In this document: positions 1-6,474 of the stretch, piece after piece
How the letters are laid out: every line of letters begins with the position of its first letter
Numbering within the stretch: the stretch's first letter is position 1
NCBI GenBank assembly: GCA_035252155.1
Contig: DATFDL010000551.1
Span: 1 to 14,121, forward strand
DNA: 14,121 bases
Reading direction: 5' to 3'
From: JAICLL01 sp035252155
Lineage (GTDB): Bacteria > Planctomycetota > Planctomycetia > Pirellulales > JAICIG01
Translations under genes and position numbers: made by a program
The notes under the pieces: model-generated
The model's input: the letters and a program-made list of their open reading frames with translations, nothing else
Told to the model about the DNA's origin: nothing
The model's database searches: none

Positions 1-210
1 CGAGCCATCCGTGCACCTGCCAAAATGACCGGGGAAACGATGATCGGCCCCGTGGCGCAAAAGACATGCCAAACCGCCGCATCGATTAAACCCAATACTG
101 ATTGCCTGAATGGCGCAAAATCCGTGCCGAACAGGATTGCCTCCGTGGCGTTCCGCGAGGGGCGAGTTGGCGTCGACCCGCAGTTCGCGGAACGCCACGG
201 AGGGCGTTCC
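1..210. other. Left-edge non-coding stretch with a long hairpin
   Basis: No gene can be supported here. Several frames are open through the left edge, on both strands, but none has recognisable protein content. The only clear structure is a perfect 19-base inverted repeat (140-158 against 185-203). It lies just past the stop codon of the minus-strand gene that ends at 211. Confidence 0.5.
140..203. repeat. 19-bp perfect inverted repeat (hairpin) after the 838-residue gene
   Basis: The arms at 140-158 and 185-203 are exact reverse complements, separated by 26 bases. Each arm is part of a dispersed repeat: the right arm lies in a full GTAG element (187-214, minus), and the left arm is the 3' half of the same family in the opposite orientation. 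The pair may fold as a strong hairpin in the message of the minus-strand gene. There is no T-run, so it is not a standard intrinsic terminator. Confidence 0.75.
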
Positions 211-214
211 CTAC
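187..214 (-). repeat. GTAG hairpin element (REP-like), family 1
   Basis: On the minus strand it begins GTAG and folds as GGAACGCC-CTCCGT-GGCGTTCC. Identical 28-base copies lie at 5909-5936 and 8219-8246 (plus). The TAG of its GTAG is the stop codon of the 838-residue minus-strand gene. Confidence 0.85.
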
Positions 215-2727
215 AGGCTACGAACCCTGGCCTCCGACCTCTGGCCTCTGACCCCTTCCGCCCACGCTTCCCATGCCTCAGCCGACGAACCTAGCGAGAA
301 ACCCGAGACACATTCGAGTGCGTAGATCGCTTCTTCGCGAAACTCTTCATCGTCGCCGCGCAATAGCCCGATGACTTGCTCGGCGCCGATCGTGTATCCA
401 CGTTCGCTCCACTCGCGGATCGCCTCGACCCGAGCACGGCGTGTTGTTCCAGCGGCGGTGATCTGCGCCAGCGGCCCCTGCGTCAGATATTCGGCCACCG
501 CCTGCGGAGGCGAATGATGCTCGCCCACGCCTTGCTGTTCGACCCACGCCCGCCACTGCCCGAACAACTCGTCGAGCGAACCGCCGAAATGCCGTTCGAA
601 GGCTTCGGCCGGGCTTTTCAACAACTCGGCGTCATTGAAGAGCTGTTGAAACGCCGCGCGGCGCTCGGGCGTCGCGTTGCAACCGCAAACAAACTCCATC
701 AGCGACCACGACTGCGCCTCGAATTGCCGCAGCCAAATATAATCCTGCAGATCCGGGTCGAGGCGGTGTCTTCGCCGGCGGCCAGTCGGCTTACCGGCGA
801 GCCATTCGACGTCCGGCAGCGTGCGCCCCGCCGCGCTGCCGGCCAGCGCGCGTCGATTGAGGCTGGCCCGCTCATCCTCCGATTTCTCATACGCGATCAG
901 GTTCGACAGCCCATCGACCAGCCAGGCGCATGACACGGGCACACCGGCCTGCTCGATCAGATGCCGCGAAATGCACCAGCGAAGGATGGAACGCCGATCC
1001 GGTTCTTCTCCGGGCAGATCGCGCTCGCCGACAAACATCCTGCTGGCGGGCGCCGACATGTAGATGCCTCGACGAGCCGCGCGATCGTCAAGCCGGAATC
1101 CCAGTGCCTGCAGATAACGCATCACCCCGTCGCCATCAGCAAAAATAAACGCTCGCAGCCGCGGCGAGGGCGACACCAGCCGCCCGGACAATTCCGCCAA
1201 CCGCTCGCGCGCGGCTGCGAGTTGCAGCTCGAACTCATCGGCCAGTGTCGTGCCGTCGGGCGACCAGACGAGCACGTCGCCCACATAGCGCACCTGCCCC
1301 GGCGAACCCGCCGCCCGCTCGGCCGTCGCAATTTCGGCCGGCAGGTTCGAAGGAAGCACGATCACCCATTTTCGCAAGAGCCGAACCGCGATGAACACCA
1401 AGGCGGGCACGGCGACCATCGCAACCACAAAGCTGGGCAAGAAGCCAAAGCGATCTCGCCCACCCATGGCCATGCCCGTGGCGGCCAGCACATTGAGGAT
1501 CAGCAGGTTCTTCCAATTTCGCCGCGACTGGGTCCGCTGCTCGCTGGCCGCCTGCTCTACCGAAAGCGTTTTGAATTGCGATTGCTCACGACAGGTCGGG
1601 CACTGGGTGTTGGCAGCGTTTTTGCCCTCCGGCACGAAACGTCCGCCGCAGACCGGGCACGCCCGCATCCGGTTTCGCATGCGCCGGTTGAAAAAGACGG
1701 TGATCCAAAGGCACAAGCCCGCCACGGGCAAAACCGGATTAGGTTCTGAATTGGCATCGAGCAACCTCCGGACTTTCTGCAACGTTGCCGCATCATAAAG
1801 ATCCACCGTGCTGCGGTCCGCGACGACGAAGTATTGGCCACGCAGGCCCGACGCAAGCTGCGAGAATGTTGCGTCAAATTTCAGCCGTTTAAGTGTCCCT
1901 GCATCGAAAAGTCGCAACCCAGCCTGTTCGGCAACTGCAATCGCTTGGCCATCGGGCAGAAAAATAATTTGCCCCAATTTGCCGGGCGCAGGTTCGAATG
2001 CAACGTGTCGCGATGTTTGGTGCTCCAAGTTCCAAACCGTGATTTTTGTGCCCATGCCGACCTCGAGCACCGCTAGCTCGGTGCAATCGGGGCTAAACGC
2101 TAAACTAACGGCCCACCGGTCACTCGCGAGCAAGGCATTGGGCCGCTCGAGGTTCGTTGCATCGTAGAGACCGATCCCGCCTCGCCCGCCGACGGCAATC
2201 GTGCGGCCATCGGGCGAGAACGCCGCTGGACCGGATTTTGCAACAGGCCGTCCGCGCTCGTTACCATCATCGAGAGAATGCAAGATCAACGCACCGGCAT
2301 TCTCGACGACGATTGTGTTTTGAGTTGGCGAGAAAAAAAATTGGGAACCGAAGTGCATCGGCGCCGTCTGCTTCCTCTTCCTCGCTTGGCCGAGGATGTC
2401 CCAGATTTCGATCTCACGGGGGATCAGTGGTTGAATCGCGGCAAACTTGCCATCGCCGGACAATGCGAGCGACCCGCCCAACCCGCCGCCGGTAGCCATA
2501 GTCGTCGGATGGGTGCCACGAGCTAGATCCCAGACTCGTAGTCTCCCATCGCCCGTCAGGGCCGCCGCCGTGGAACCATCGGCAGAGACCGCGATGGCGG
2601 TGACGACGTCGCCCAAGTCCAGCCTGCGCTGCCGATAGCGCCACAGCGGCACGACAAACGCGAGAATCAGGCCGACCAGCGTGATCGAAAGCAGCAAGCC
2701 CGCAAGCGTGAAACGACGGCCGGCCAT
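211..2727 (-). CDS. Membrane-anchored WD40-like propeller / zinc ribbon / degenerate peptidase-like protein
   Basis: This 838-residue protein has an N-terminal membrane helix (about residues 8-28). A beta-propeller of WD40-like blades follows (about 40-325), with recurring 'FSPDG' and 'VWDL/LYDA' motifs. Next come a second hydrophobic helix (331-346), a zinc ribbon with cysteine pairs CPVC (357-360) and CPTC (376-379), and two more hydrophobic segments (406-424, 430-450). Residues 465-735 resemble planctomycete gluzincin-like domains ('AWLVDGLSNLIAYE', 601-613), but where HExxH is expected there is HLIEQ (589-593), so catalysis is doubtful. Residues 740-823 are alpha-helical and HEAT-like. 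The role is unknown; the layout suggests an envelope-associated scaffold or sensor. The last 13 residues and the TAG stop come from dispersed repeat sequence. It stands alone, divergent from the cysteine desulfurase gene. The frame is certain; the function is not. Confidence 0.85.
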   Translation of the reverse strand: MAGRRFTLAGLLLSITLVGLILAFVVPLWRYRQRRLDLGDVVTAIAVSADGSTAAALTGDGRLRVWDLARGTHPTTMATGGGLGGSLALSGDGKFAAIQPLIPREIEIWDILGQARKRKQTAPMHFGSQFFFSPTQNTIVVENAGALILHSLDDGNERGRPVAKSGPAAFSPDGRTIAVGGRGGIGLYDATNLERPNALLASDRWAVSLAFSPDCTELAVLEVGMGTKITVWNLEHQTSRHVAFEPAPGKLGQIIFLPDGQAIAVAEQAGLRLFDAGTLKRLKFDATFSQLASGLRGQYFVVADRSTVDLYDAATLQKVRRLLDANSEPNPVLPVAGLCLWITVFFNRRMRNRMRACPVCGGRFVPEGKNAANTQCPTCREQSQFKTLSVEQAASEQRTQSRRNWKNLLILNVLAATGMAMGGRDRFGFLPSFVVAMVAVPALVFIAVRLLRKWVIVLPSNLPAEIATAERAAGSPGQVRYVGDVLVWSPDGTTLADEFELQLAAARERLAELSGRLVSPSPRLRAFIFADGDGVMRYLQALGFRLDDRAARRGIYMSAPASRMFVGERDLPGEEPDRRSILRWCISRHLIEQAGVPVSCAWLVDGLSNLIAYEKSEDERASLNRRALAGSAAGRTLPDVEWLAGKPTGRRRRHRLDPDLQDYIWLRQFEAQSWSLMEFVCGCNATPERRAAFQQLFNDAELLKSPAEAFERHFGGSLDELFGQWRAWVEQQGVGEHHSPPQAVAEYLTQGPLAQITAAGTTRRARVEAIREWSERGYTIGAEQVIGLLRGDDEEFREEAIYALECVSGFSLGSSAEAWEAWAEGVRGQRSEARVRSL

Positions 2728-2830
2728 GAAGCGGAAATCGGGTCTGAGCGAAGGGCGTTTACTAACTCATCACCGCGAAGCATAGTCTACGCCGCCGGGC
2801 GGCGCGTTTGCAAAGGCGGCCGGCCCTCCC

Positions 2831-2854
2831 GTAGGTCAGGCTTTCCAGCCTGAC
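2831..2854 (+). repeat. GTAG hairpin element (REP-like), family 2
   Basis: GTAG is followed by the stem-loop GTCAGGCT-TTCC-AGCCTGAC. Other copies lie at 3237-3260 (minus, one base different), 8136-8159 (plus) and 11000-11023 (plus). Confidence 0.85.
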
Positions 2855-3013
2855 GAACCGGCGGCCGCAAAGGCCGGGACCGGCCTTCGCAAAATTTGCG
2901 ATAATCGCCGTTCGGGCTTGGTGCCGTTTTTATTCCACCAAAGTGCCAGCGCCTTTGCCCACCTGCGGATTGCTCAGCCAAGCTGAATACTCGCGGGTTC
3001 GGTGTTTGAAGGC

Positions 3014-3075
3014 GGGCAGCACCTTTTTGCGTAGCCCAGGCATAAATGCCTGGGCTACGCAAAAAGGTGCAGCCC
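3014..3075. repeat. 62-base near-perfect palindrome containing a two-sided GTAG element
   Basis: The arms 3019-3043 and 3046-3070 are exact 25-base reverse complements with only two bases between them. The pairing continues to 3014/3075 with one mismatch. The core 3031-3058 reads GTAG at the 5' end on both strands, so it can be viewed as a REP-type hairpin whose flanks (a T-run and its complement) are also paired. In RNA it would form one of the strongest hairpins in the window. Confidence 0.85.
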
Positions 3076-3193
3076 ACGCTGGTGCGGCGACCGCACAGCG
3101 AATGCGCGCTCGGAGGCTTTCCAATCTCACTCGGAACCCATCGATGGAACAAAAACGGAATCAGACAGGTGCCGTTACAATCACCGATTTTGC

Positions 3194-3213
3194 GTAGCCG
3201 AGGCCGGGGCTAC
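3194..3213. repeat. Short GTAG palindrome
   Basis: GTAGCC and GGCTAC close an 8-base GC-rich loop, so both strands start with GTAG. It belongs to the same general class as the other GTAG hairpins in the gaps. Confidence 0.55.
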
Positions 3214-3236
3214 CACGCCACACAATTCAACATGGC

Positions 3237-3260
3237 GTCAGGCTAGAAAGCCTGACCTAC
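3237..3260 (-). repeat. GTAG hairpin element (REP-like), family 2
   Basis: This is the reverse-strand copy of the family at 2831-2854, with one base changed. It is preceded on its own strand by a GGGGTCGGAGG/CCAGAGG motif (about 3262-3282). The same motif comes before the GTAG elements at 11000 and at the end of the 838-residue gene. Confidence 0.8.
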
Positions 3261-3320
3261 AGCCTCTGGCCTCCGACCCCTTCCCTGTTCCCTGTCCCCT
3301 CTCCCCTGTACCCTATCTTC

Positions 3321-4505
3321 ATGATCTATCTCGATCACAACGCCACGACTCCGCTGCTGCCGGAAGTGGCCGAGGCGATGGCGGAGTGCAGCCGTCGCTC
3401 GTTCGGCAATCCGGCCAGCCAGCATGCCGCGGGCCGCCGCGCCAGGCGGGCGCTGGAAGACGCGCGGGAAGGCATCGCGCAGTTGATCGGTGCGCGGCTC
3501 GAGGGCACGCCCGCCGATCAACTCATCTTTACCAGTGGCGGCACCGAGGCCAACAACCTGGCGATGTTCGGACTCGCCGGGCAGCAACCCGGGCATCTGA
3601 TCGTCTCAGCGATCGAACACCCCTCGGTGATCGGCCCCGCCGAGGCGCTGGCCAAGCGCGGCTGGCAGGTCGACCGGCTCGGCGTTTCGCCTGATGGCGA
3701 AGTGATGGTTGAGCAGCTCTCAGAACTACTGCGGCCCGAGACGCGGCTGGTGGCGGTGATGCTCGGCAATAATGAGACGGGCGTGTTGCAGCCGGTCGAA
3801 GAGATCGCCCGGCGTTGCCAAACCGCCGGCGTGCCGGTCTTTACCGACGCGGTGCAAGTGGCCGGCAAGCTACCGCTCGACTTTCACCAGTTGGGCGTGG
3901 CGGCCATGAGCATCGCCGCCCACAAGTTTCACGGGCCGGTGGGCAGCGGGGCGCTGGTCGTCCGGGCGGGCGTGATGATCGAACCGCGGCTCTTCGGCGG
4001 ATTTCAACAAGCGGCGGCGCGGCCGGGCACCGAGTCCGTGGCCTTGGCCGTCGGCATGCACACCGCTTTGGCCGCCTGGCGCCGCGAACACAACGCACAA
4101 TTGGAGCGGATGGAGTCGTTACGCGGGCAGTTCGAGCGCACCTTGCTCGCCGAGTGCCCAGAATTGATCGTCAACGGGGCTGCCGCGGCCCGCCTGCCGC
4201 ACACCTCGAACATCACGTTTCCGGGCGTTGACGGCCAGGCGATGGTGATGGCCTTGGATCTGGCCGGCGTATGCTGTTCCACCGGTTCGGCTTGCGCCAG
4301 CGGATCGAGCGAGCCCTCGCCTACGCTGCTGGCGATGGGGCTCGACAAGGCGGCCGCACGCTCGTCGTTGCGGTTCAGTTTTGGGGTGCGAACCACGCCC
4401 GACGAAGTGGCCGAAGCGGTCCGCGAGATCCTGCGGATCTACCGGGCAGGGGCCGGGGGCAGGATTCAGGATTCGGGATTCGGGATTCAGGGTTCTCGCG
4501 CCTGA
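3321..4505 (+). CDS. Cysteine desulfurase, NifS/IscS type (class V aminotransferase fold)
   Basis: This PLP enzyme takes sulfur from L-cysteine as a persulfide and hands it to Fe-S cluster, thiolation or cofactor pathways in the cytoplasm. The 394-residue product begins 'YLDHNATTP', has the cofactor-contact motif GGTEANN (73-79), the ring-stacking His in 'EHPSV' (H100), Asp176 in 'FTDAVQ', the Schiff-base lysine K202 in 'AAHKFHGP', and the catalytic cysteine C325 in 'STGSACASG'. The ATG at 3321 is right at the N-terminal motif, although no good Shine-Dalgarno is visible. No iscU, iscA or other Fe-S genes are adjacent; it lies directly upstream of dnaA. The natural protein seems to end near residue 377. 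Residues 378-394 are encoded by a GGATTC/GGGATTC repeat, and the TGA lies in the loop of an inverted repeat. A selenocysteine lyase or NifS2-type role cannot be excluded. Confidence 0.95.
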   Translation: MIYLDHNATTPLLPEVAEAMAECSRRSFGNPASQHAAGRRARRALEDAREGIAQLIGARLEGTPADQLIFTSGGTEANNLAMFGLAGQQPGHLIVSAIEHPSVIGPAEALAKRGWQVDRLGVSPDGEVMVEQLSELLRPETRLVAVMLGNNETGVLQPVEEIARRCQTAGVPVFTDAVQVAGKLPLDFHQLGVAAMSIAAHKFHGPVGSGALVVRAGVMIEPRLFGGFQQAAARPGTESVALAVGMHTALAAWRREHNAQLERMESLRGQFERTLLAECPELIVNGAAAARLPHTSNITFPGVDGQAMVMALDLAGVCCSTGSACASGSSEPSPTLLAMGLDKAAARSSLRFSFGVRTTPDEVAEAVREILRIYRAGAGGRIQDSGFGIQGSRA

Positions 4506-4545
4506 TCGGCTGTTCGGTTCGGCACCGTAACCCTGAATCCCGAAT
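4462..4545. repeat. GGATTC-type tandem repeat and 17-bp inverted repeat at the desulfurase 3' end
   Basis: Bases 4462-4494 are imperfect heptads of the GGGATTC type. Bases 4478-4494 are the exact reverse complement of 4529-4545, leaving a 34-base loop that contains the desulfurase stop codon (4503-4505). The hairpin could limit readthrough into dnaA, but it has no T-run. Confidence 0.75.
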
Positions 4546-4566
4546 GCTGAATCCCGAATCCTTCCG

Positions 4567-4596
4567 TTGAGCAAAGGCCTGCCAATCCGCTATAAT
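4567..4596 (+). promoter_or_regulatory. Predicted sigma70-type promoter of dnaA
   Basis: TTGAGC (4567-4572) and a perfect TATAAT (4591-4596) are separated by 18 bases. Transcription would start near 4603, giving a leader of about 55 bases before the dnaA start. This is the best promoter match seen in the window. It suggests that dnaA is transcribed separately from the desulfurase. Confidence 0.65.
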
Positions 4597-4658
4597 CAGC
4601 GGTTGGTAAATGAGCATTTTTCCGACGGTCTGGCGGCAGTGAAGGACGGACCCTGGCT

Positions 4659-5855
4659 TTGACAAGTGGTGTGGTTACGCTCCCCCTCGCGGGGCGACCG
4701 ACGACGGACGAGATCGCCTCCTTGCGAGAACCGTCGGGCCGCGCGCCTGGTCGCGATTTCGCGGCCCGAAACCCTGAACATCGAAGTTCGCCGCCGGGCG
4801 ATTGCGCCTCGCGCGAATTTGTGGCGGGGCCCGAGAACCGGCTGGCTGTCGCGGCCATTCAGCGGCTGCTCGCCGAAGGACCAATTCCCGCCGCCGACGC
4901 CCCGACCAATGGTGACGGCCACGGCCACGCCCTCAGCCCGCTGGTGCTCTACGGGGTGCCTGGCACGGGCAAATCGCACTTGGCCCAAAGACTGGCCGCC
5001 GAGTGGCAACGGCGGCATCCCGACCAGCGCGTGGTCTGCGTAACGTCGGCTGAGTTCGCGCAGCAATATGCCCAGGCGGTCGACGAGCGATCGATCAGCC
5101 GCTGGCGCGCGGCCTACCGTGACGCCGATCTGCTCGTGCTCGAAGACCTGAGCACGCTGGCCACCAAGCCCGCCGCGCAGACCGAGTTGCTGCACACGCT
5201 CGACGCCATCGCCGACCGCTTCGGGCTGGTGCTGGTCACTTCGCGATTGGCCCCGCATGAGATGACCCGGCTGCTGCCCGGCTTGCAGAGCCGGCTGACG
5301 GCGGGGTTGAGTATCTGTCTAGCGCCGCCCGAGATCGAATCGCGCCGCGTGATCGTGGCCGGGTTGGTCGAGGCGCGCGGATTGAAAATCACCGATAGCG
5401 CGTTGCGATTGCTGGCCGATTCGCTGCCGGTCACTGTGCCCGAGTTGGCCGGCGCGGTGGCCAGCCTGGCGTTGGCCGCCGAGCAGTCGGGCAAGCGCGG
5501 CGTCGCGGCGACGATCAACGAGCAGGGCGTGCGCGAACTGCTGGCGGGCGACGATCATCATCGGCCGCCCAGCTTGCAGCACATTGCCCGGCAGACGGCC
5601 CGCTATTTCACGCTGCACGTGGCCGACCTGAAAAGCCCCTCGCGCCGCCGGGGCGTGGTGATGGCCCGCGACGTGGCGATGTATTTGGCCCGGCAACTGT
5701 CGGGCAAAAGTTTGAAGCAGATCGGGCAGTTCTTCGGCGGACGCGATCACACCACGGTGTTGCACGGCTGCCGCAAGACCGAAAGTCTGATGCAGACCGA
5801 CCCGCTCACGCACGGCGCGGTCACCGAGCTGCGGCAAGGACTGGCGGGAGTGTGA
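4659..5855 (+). CDS. dnaA: Chromosomal replication initiator DnaA
   Basis: DnaA binds DnaA boxes and, with ATP, melts the origin and helps recruit the replicative helicase. In this 398-residue protein the AAA+ core (domain III) starts near residue 54 ('FVAGPENRL'). The P-loop is GVPGTGKS (99-106), Walker B is LLVLED (158-163, where most DnaAs have DD), sensor 1 is around 'LVTSR' (192-196), and R212 in 'LQSRLTAGL' is the likely arginine finger. Domain IV carries the box-binding signature 'ARDVAMYLAR' and GGRDHTTV (360-367). Only about 53 poorly conserved residues precede domain III, so a normal domain I is not recognisable; family members are usually nearer 450 residues. The frame opens at 4614 with no ATG. 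TTG at 4659 follows GAAGGA (4641-4646); GTG at 4671 is an alternative start. Confidence 0.95.
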   Translation: MTSGVVTLPLAGRPTTDEIASLREPSGRAPGRDFAARNPEHRSSPPGDCASREFVAGPENRLAVAAIQRLLAEGPIPAADAPTNGDGHGHALSPLVLYGVPGTGKSHLAQRLAAEWQRRHPDQRVVCVTSAEFAQQYAQAVDERSISRWRAAYRDADLLVLEDLSTLATKPAAQTELLHTLDAIADRFGLVLVTSRLAPHEMTRLLPGLQSRLTAGLSICLAPPEIESRRVIVAGLVEARGLKITDSALRLLADSLPVTVPELAGAVASLALAAEQSGKRGVAATINEQGVRELLAGDDHHRPPSLQHIARQTARYFTLHVADLKSPSRRRGVVMARDVAMYLARQLSGKSLKQIGQFFGGRDHTTVLHGCRKTESLMQTDPLTHGAVTELRQGLAGV

Positions 5856-5908
5856 AGGAAGTGCGGAGTGCGGAATTTGGAGTGCGGAGTTGTCGCGATG
5901 CGACGTCT

Positions 5909-5936
5909 GTAGGGAACGCCCTCCGTGGCGTTCCGC
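5909..5936 (+). repeat. GTAG hairpin element (REP-like), family 1
   Basis: This is a 28-base copy identical to 187-214 (minus) and 8219-8246 (plus). GTAG is followed by an 8-bp stem GGAACGCC/GGCGTTCC. It lies 53 bases after the dnaA stop. Confidence 0.85.
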
Positions 5937-5950
5937 CGTGGCGGAGAGCT

Positions 5951-6051
5951 GTAGGGTGGGACGAGTGAAACGAGTCCCACCATTCGCCGCATCGCACCTG
6001 TGACGGTTGTGTTTTTGGAAAGGTGGGACTCGCAAGCTCGTCCCACCCTAC
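5951..6051. repeat. Inverted pair of GTAG hairpin elements, family 3
   Basis: Two copies face each other, at 5951-5981 (plus) and 6022-6051 (minus). Each starts GTAG followed by the stem GGTGGGAC/GTCCCACC. The pair itself forms an imperfect inverted repeat of about 30 bp with a 40-base spacer. Paired inverted REPs of this kind resemble BIMEs. Confidence 0.8.
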
Positions 6052-6201
6052 GGCCGAGAGGCAATACTGTGCAAGACCTGTTGATCGAGTGTCCGTGAAA
6101 ATCACGTTACCCGCATCTACCAACATCCGCCCCGGCAACTGAGAAAAAGGCACCCAAACGCAAACATTCAACCATCACCCGGCCAACAGCGGCTGAACAC
6201 G

Positions 6202-6210
6202 TTTTGCACA
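6202..6210 (+). promoter_or_regulatory. DnaA-box-like site
   Basis: TTTTGCACA fits the relaxed DnaA-box consensus TTWTNCACA. A weaker site, TCTTGCACA, is on the opposite strand at 6068-6076. With only these two sites, chance cannot be excluded. Confidence 0.35.
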
Positions 6211-6349
6211 GCCGGCGGAGGCCCGGCAACGTTTGACCAGGCAAAGGATTGCGACGAGTAATTCGGCTCAACGAACAGGGGTCGTCGCCGCATTACTACT
6301 ACTGCTGTATTGAAAGAATCTATTAACAGAACCAAGAGTGGCAATCCAA

Positions 6350-6448
6350 GGAACGGACGAGCAATAACTTCGACCATAGATTCCTCTCCCTCTGGGAGAG
6401 GTTCGGTGAGGGCCGGCAAGTTTTCCGAAGTTATTGCTCGTCCGTTCC
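6350..6448. repeat. 99-base element with perfect 23-bp inverted repeats in the dnaN leader
   Basis: The arms 6350-6372 and 6426-6448 are exact reverse complements. The 53-base centre contains its own hairpin, CCTCTCCCTCTGGGAGAGG (6383-6401), of a type dispersed in many genomes. The right arm ends 26 bases before the dnaN ATG, so the whole structure lies in the dnaN 5' leader. No target-site duplication is visible. Confidence 0.85.
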
Positions 6449-6474
6449 GCAGCCCAGAAGGAATTCGTACTGCG

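Larger units (their letters stand above)
2728..3320. other. 593-base divergent intergenic region filled with repeats
   Basis: This gap separates the minus-strand membrane protein from the plus-strand cysteine desulfurase. No protein-coding gene is supported. It holds two copies of the family-2 GTAG hairpin (2831-2854 plus, 3237-3260 minus), a very long near-perfect palindrome (3014-3075), and a second GTAG palindrome at 3194-3213. A pyrimidine-rich run of CCCTGT-like units (3279-3320) comes immediately before the desulfurase start. Both flanking genes must have promoters here, but I see no convincing -35/-10 pair. Confidence 0.6.
5856..6474. other. dnaA-dnaN intergenic region, candidate origin of replication
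   Basis: No gene is supported in these 619 bases. The left half carries GTAG hairpins (5909-5936, 5951-5981, 6022-6051). The right half has a DnaA-box match TTTTGCACA (6202-6210, fits TTWTNCACA) and a one-mismatch partner TCTTGCACA on the minus strand (6068-6076). It also has three or four TAG/AGT trios on the minus strand (6292-6303) and an AT-rich patch (6308-6331). A 23-bp inverted repeat lies just before dnaN. The position next to dnaA and these elements make it the most likely oriC site in the window, but the box count is low. Confidence 0.4.

Noticed and set aside
1..130. A minus-strand frame with hydrophobic content running off the left edge
   Set aside because: Other frames over the same bases are also open, there is no clear start, and nothing matches a known family.
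140..203. The 19-bp hairpin as an intrinsic terminator
   Set aside because: The stem is strong but no T-run follows on the minus strand. It is better explained by two opposed repeat copies.
376..1749. Plus-strand frames across the 838-residue gene (376-933, 961-1749)
   Set aside because: They are low-complexity, arginine-rich shadows of the minus-strand gene, which has clear domains.
6310..6474. A 55-codon N-terminal extension of dnaN
   Set aside because: It runs through a perfect inverted repeat and has no clamp-family content. The conserved N-terminus begins at the ATG at 6475, which has GAAGGA upstream.
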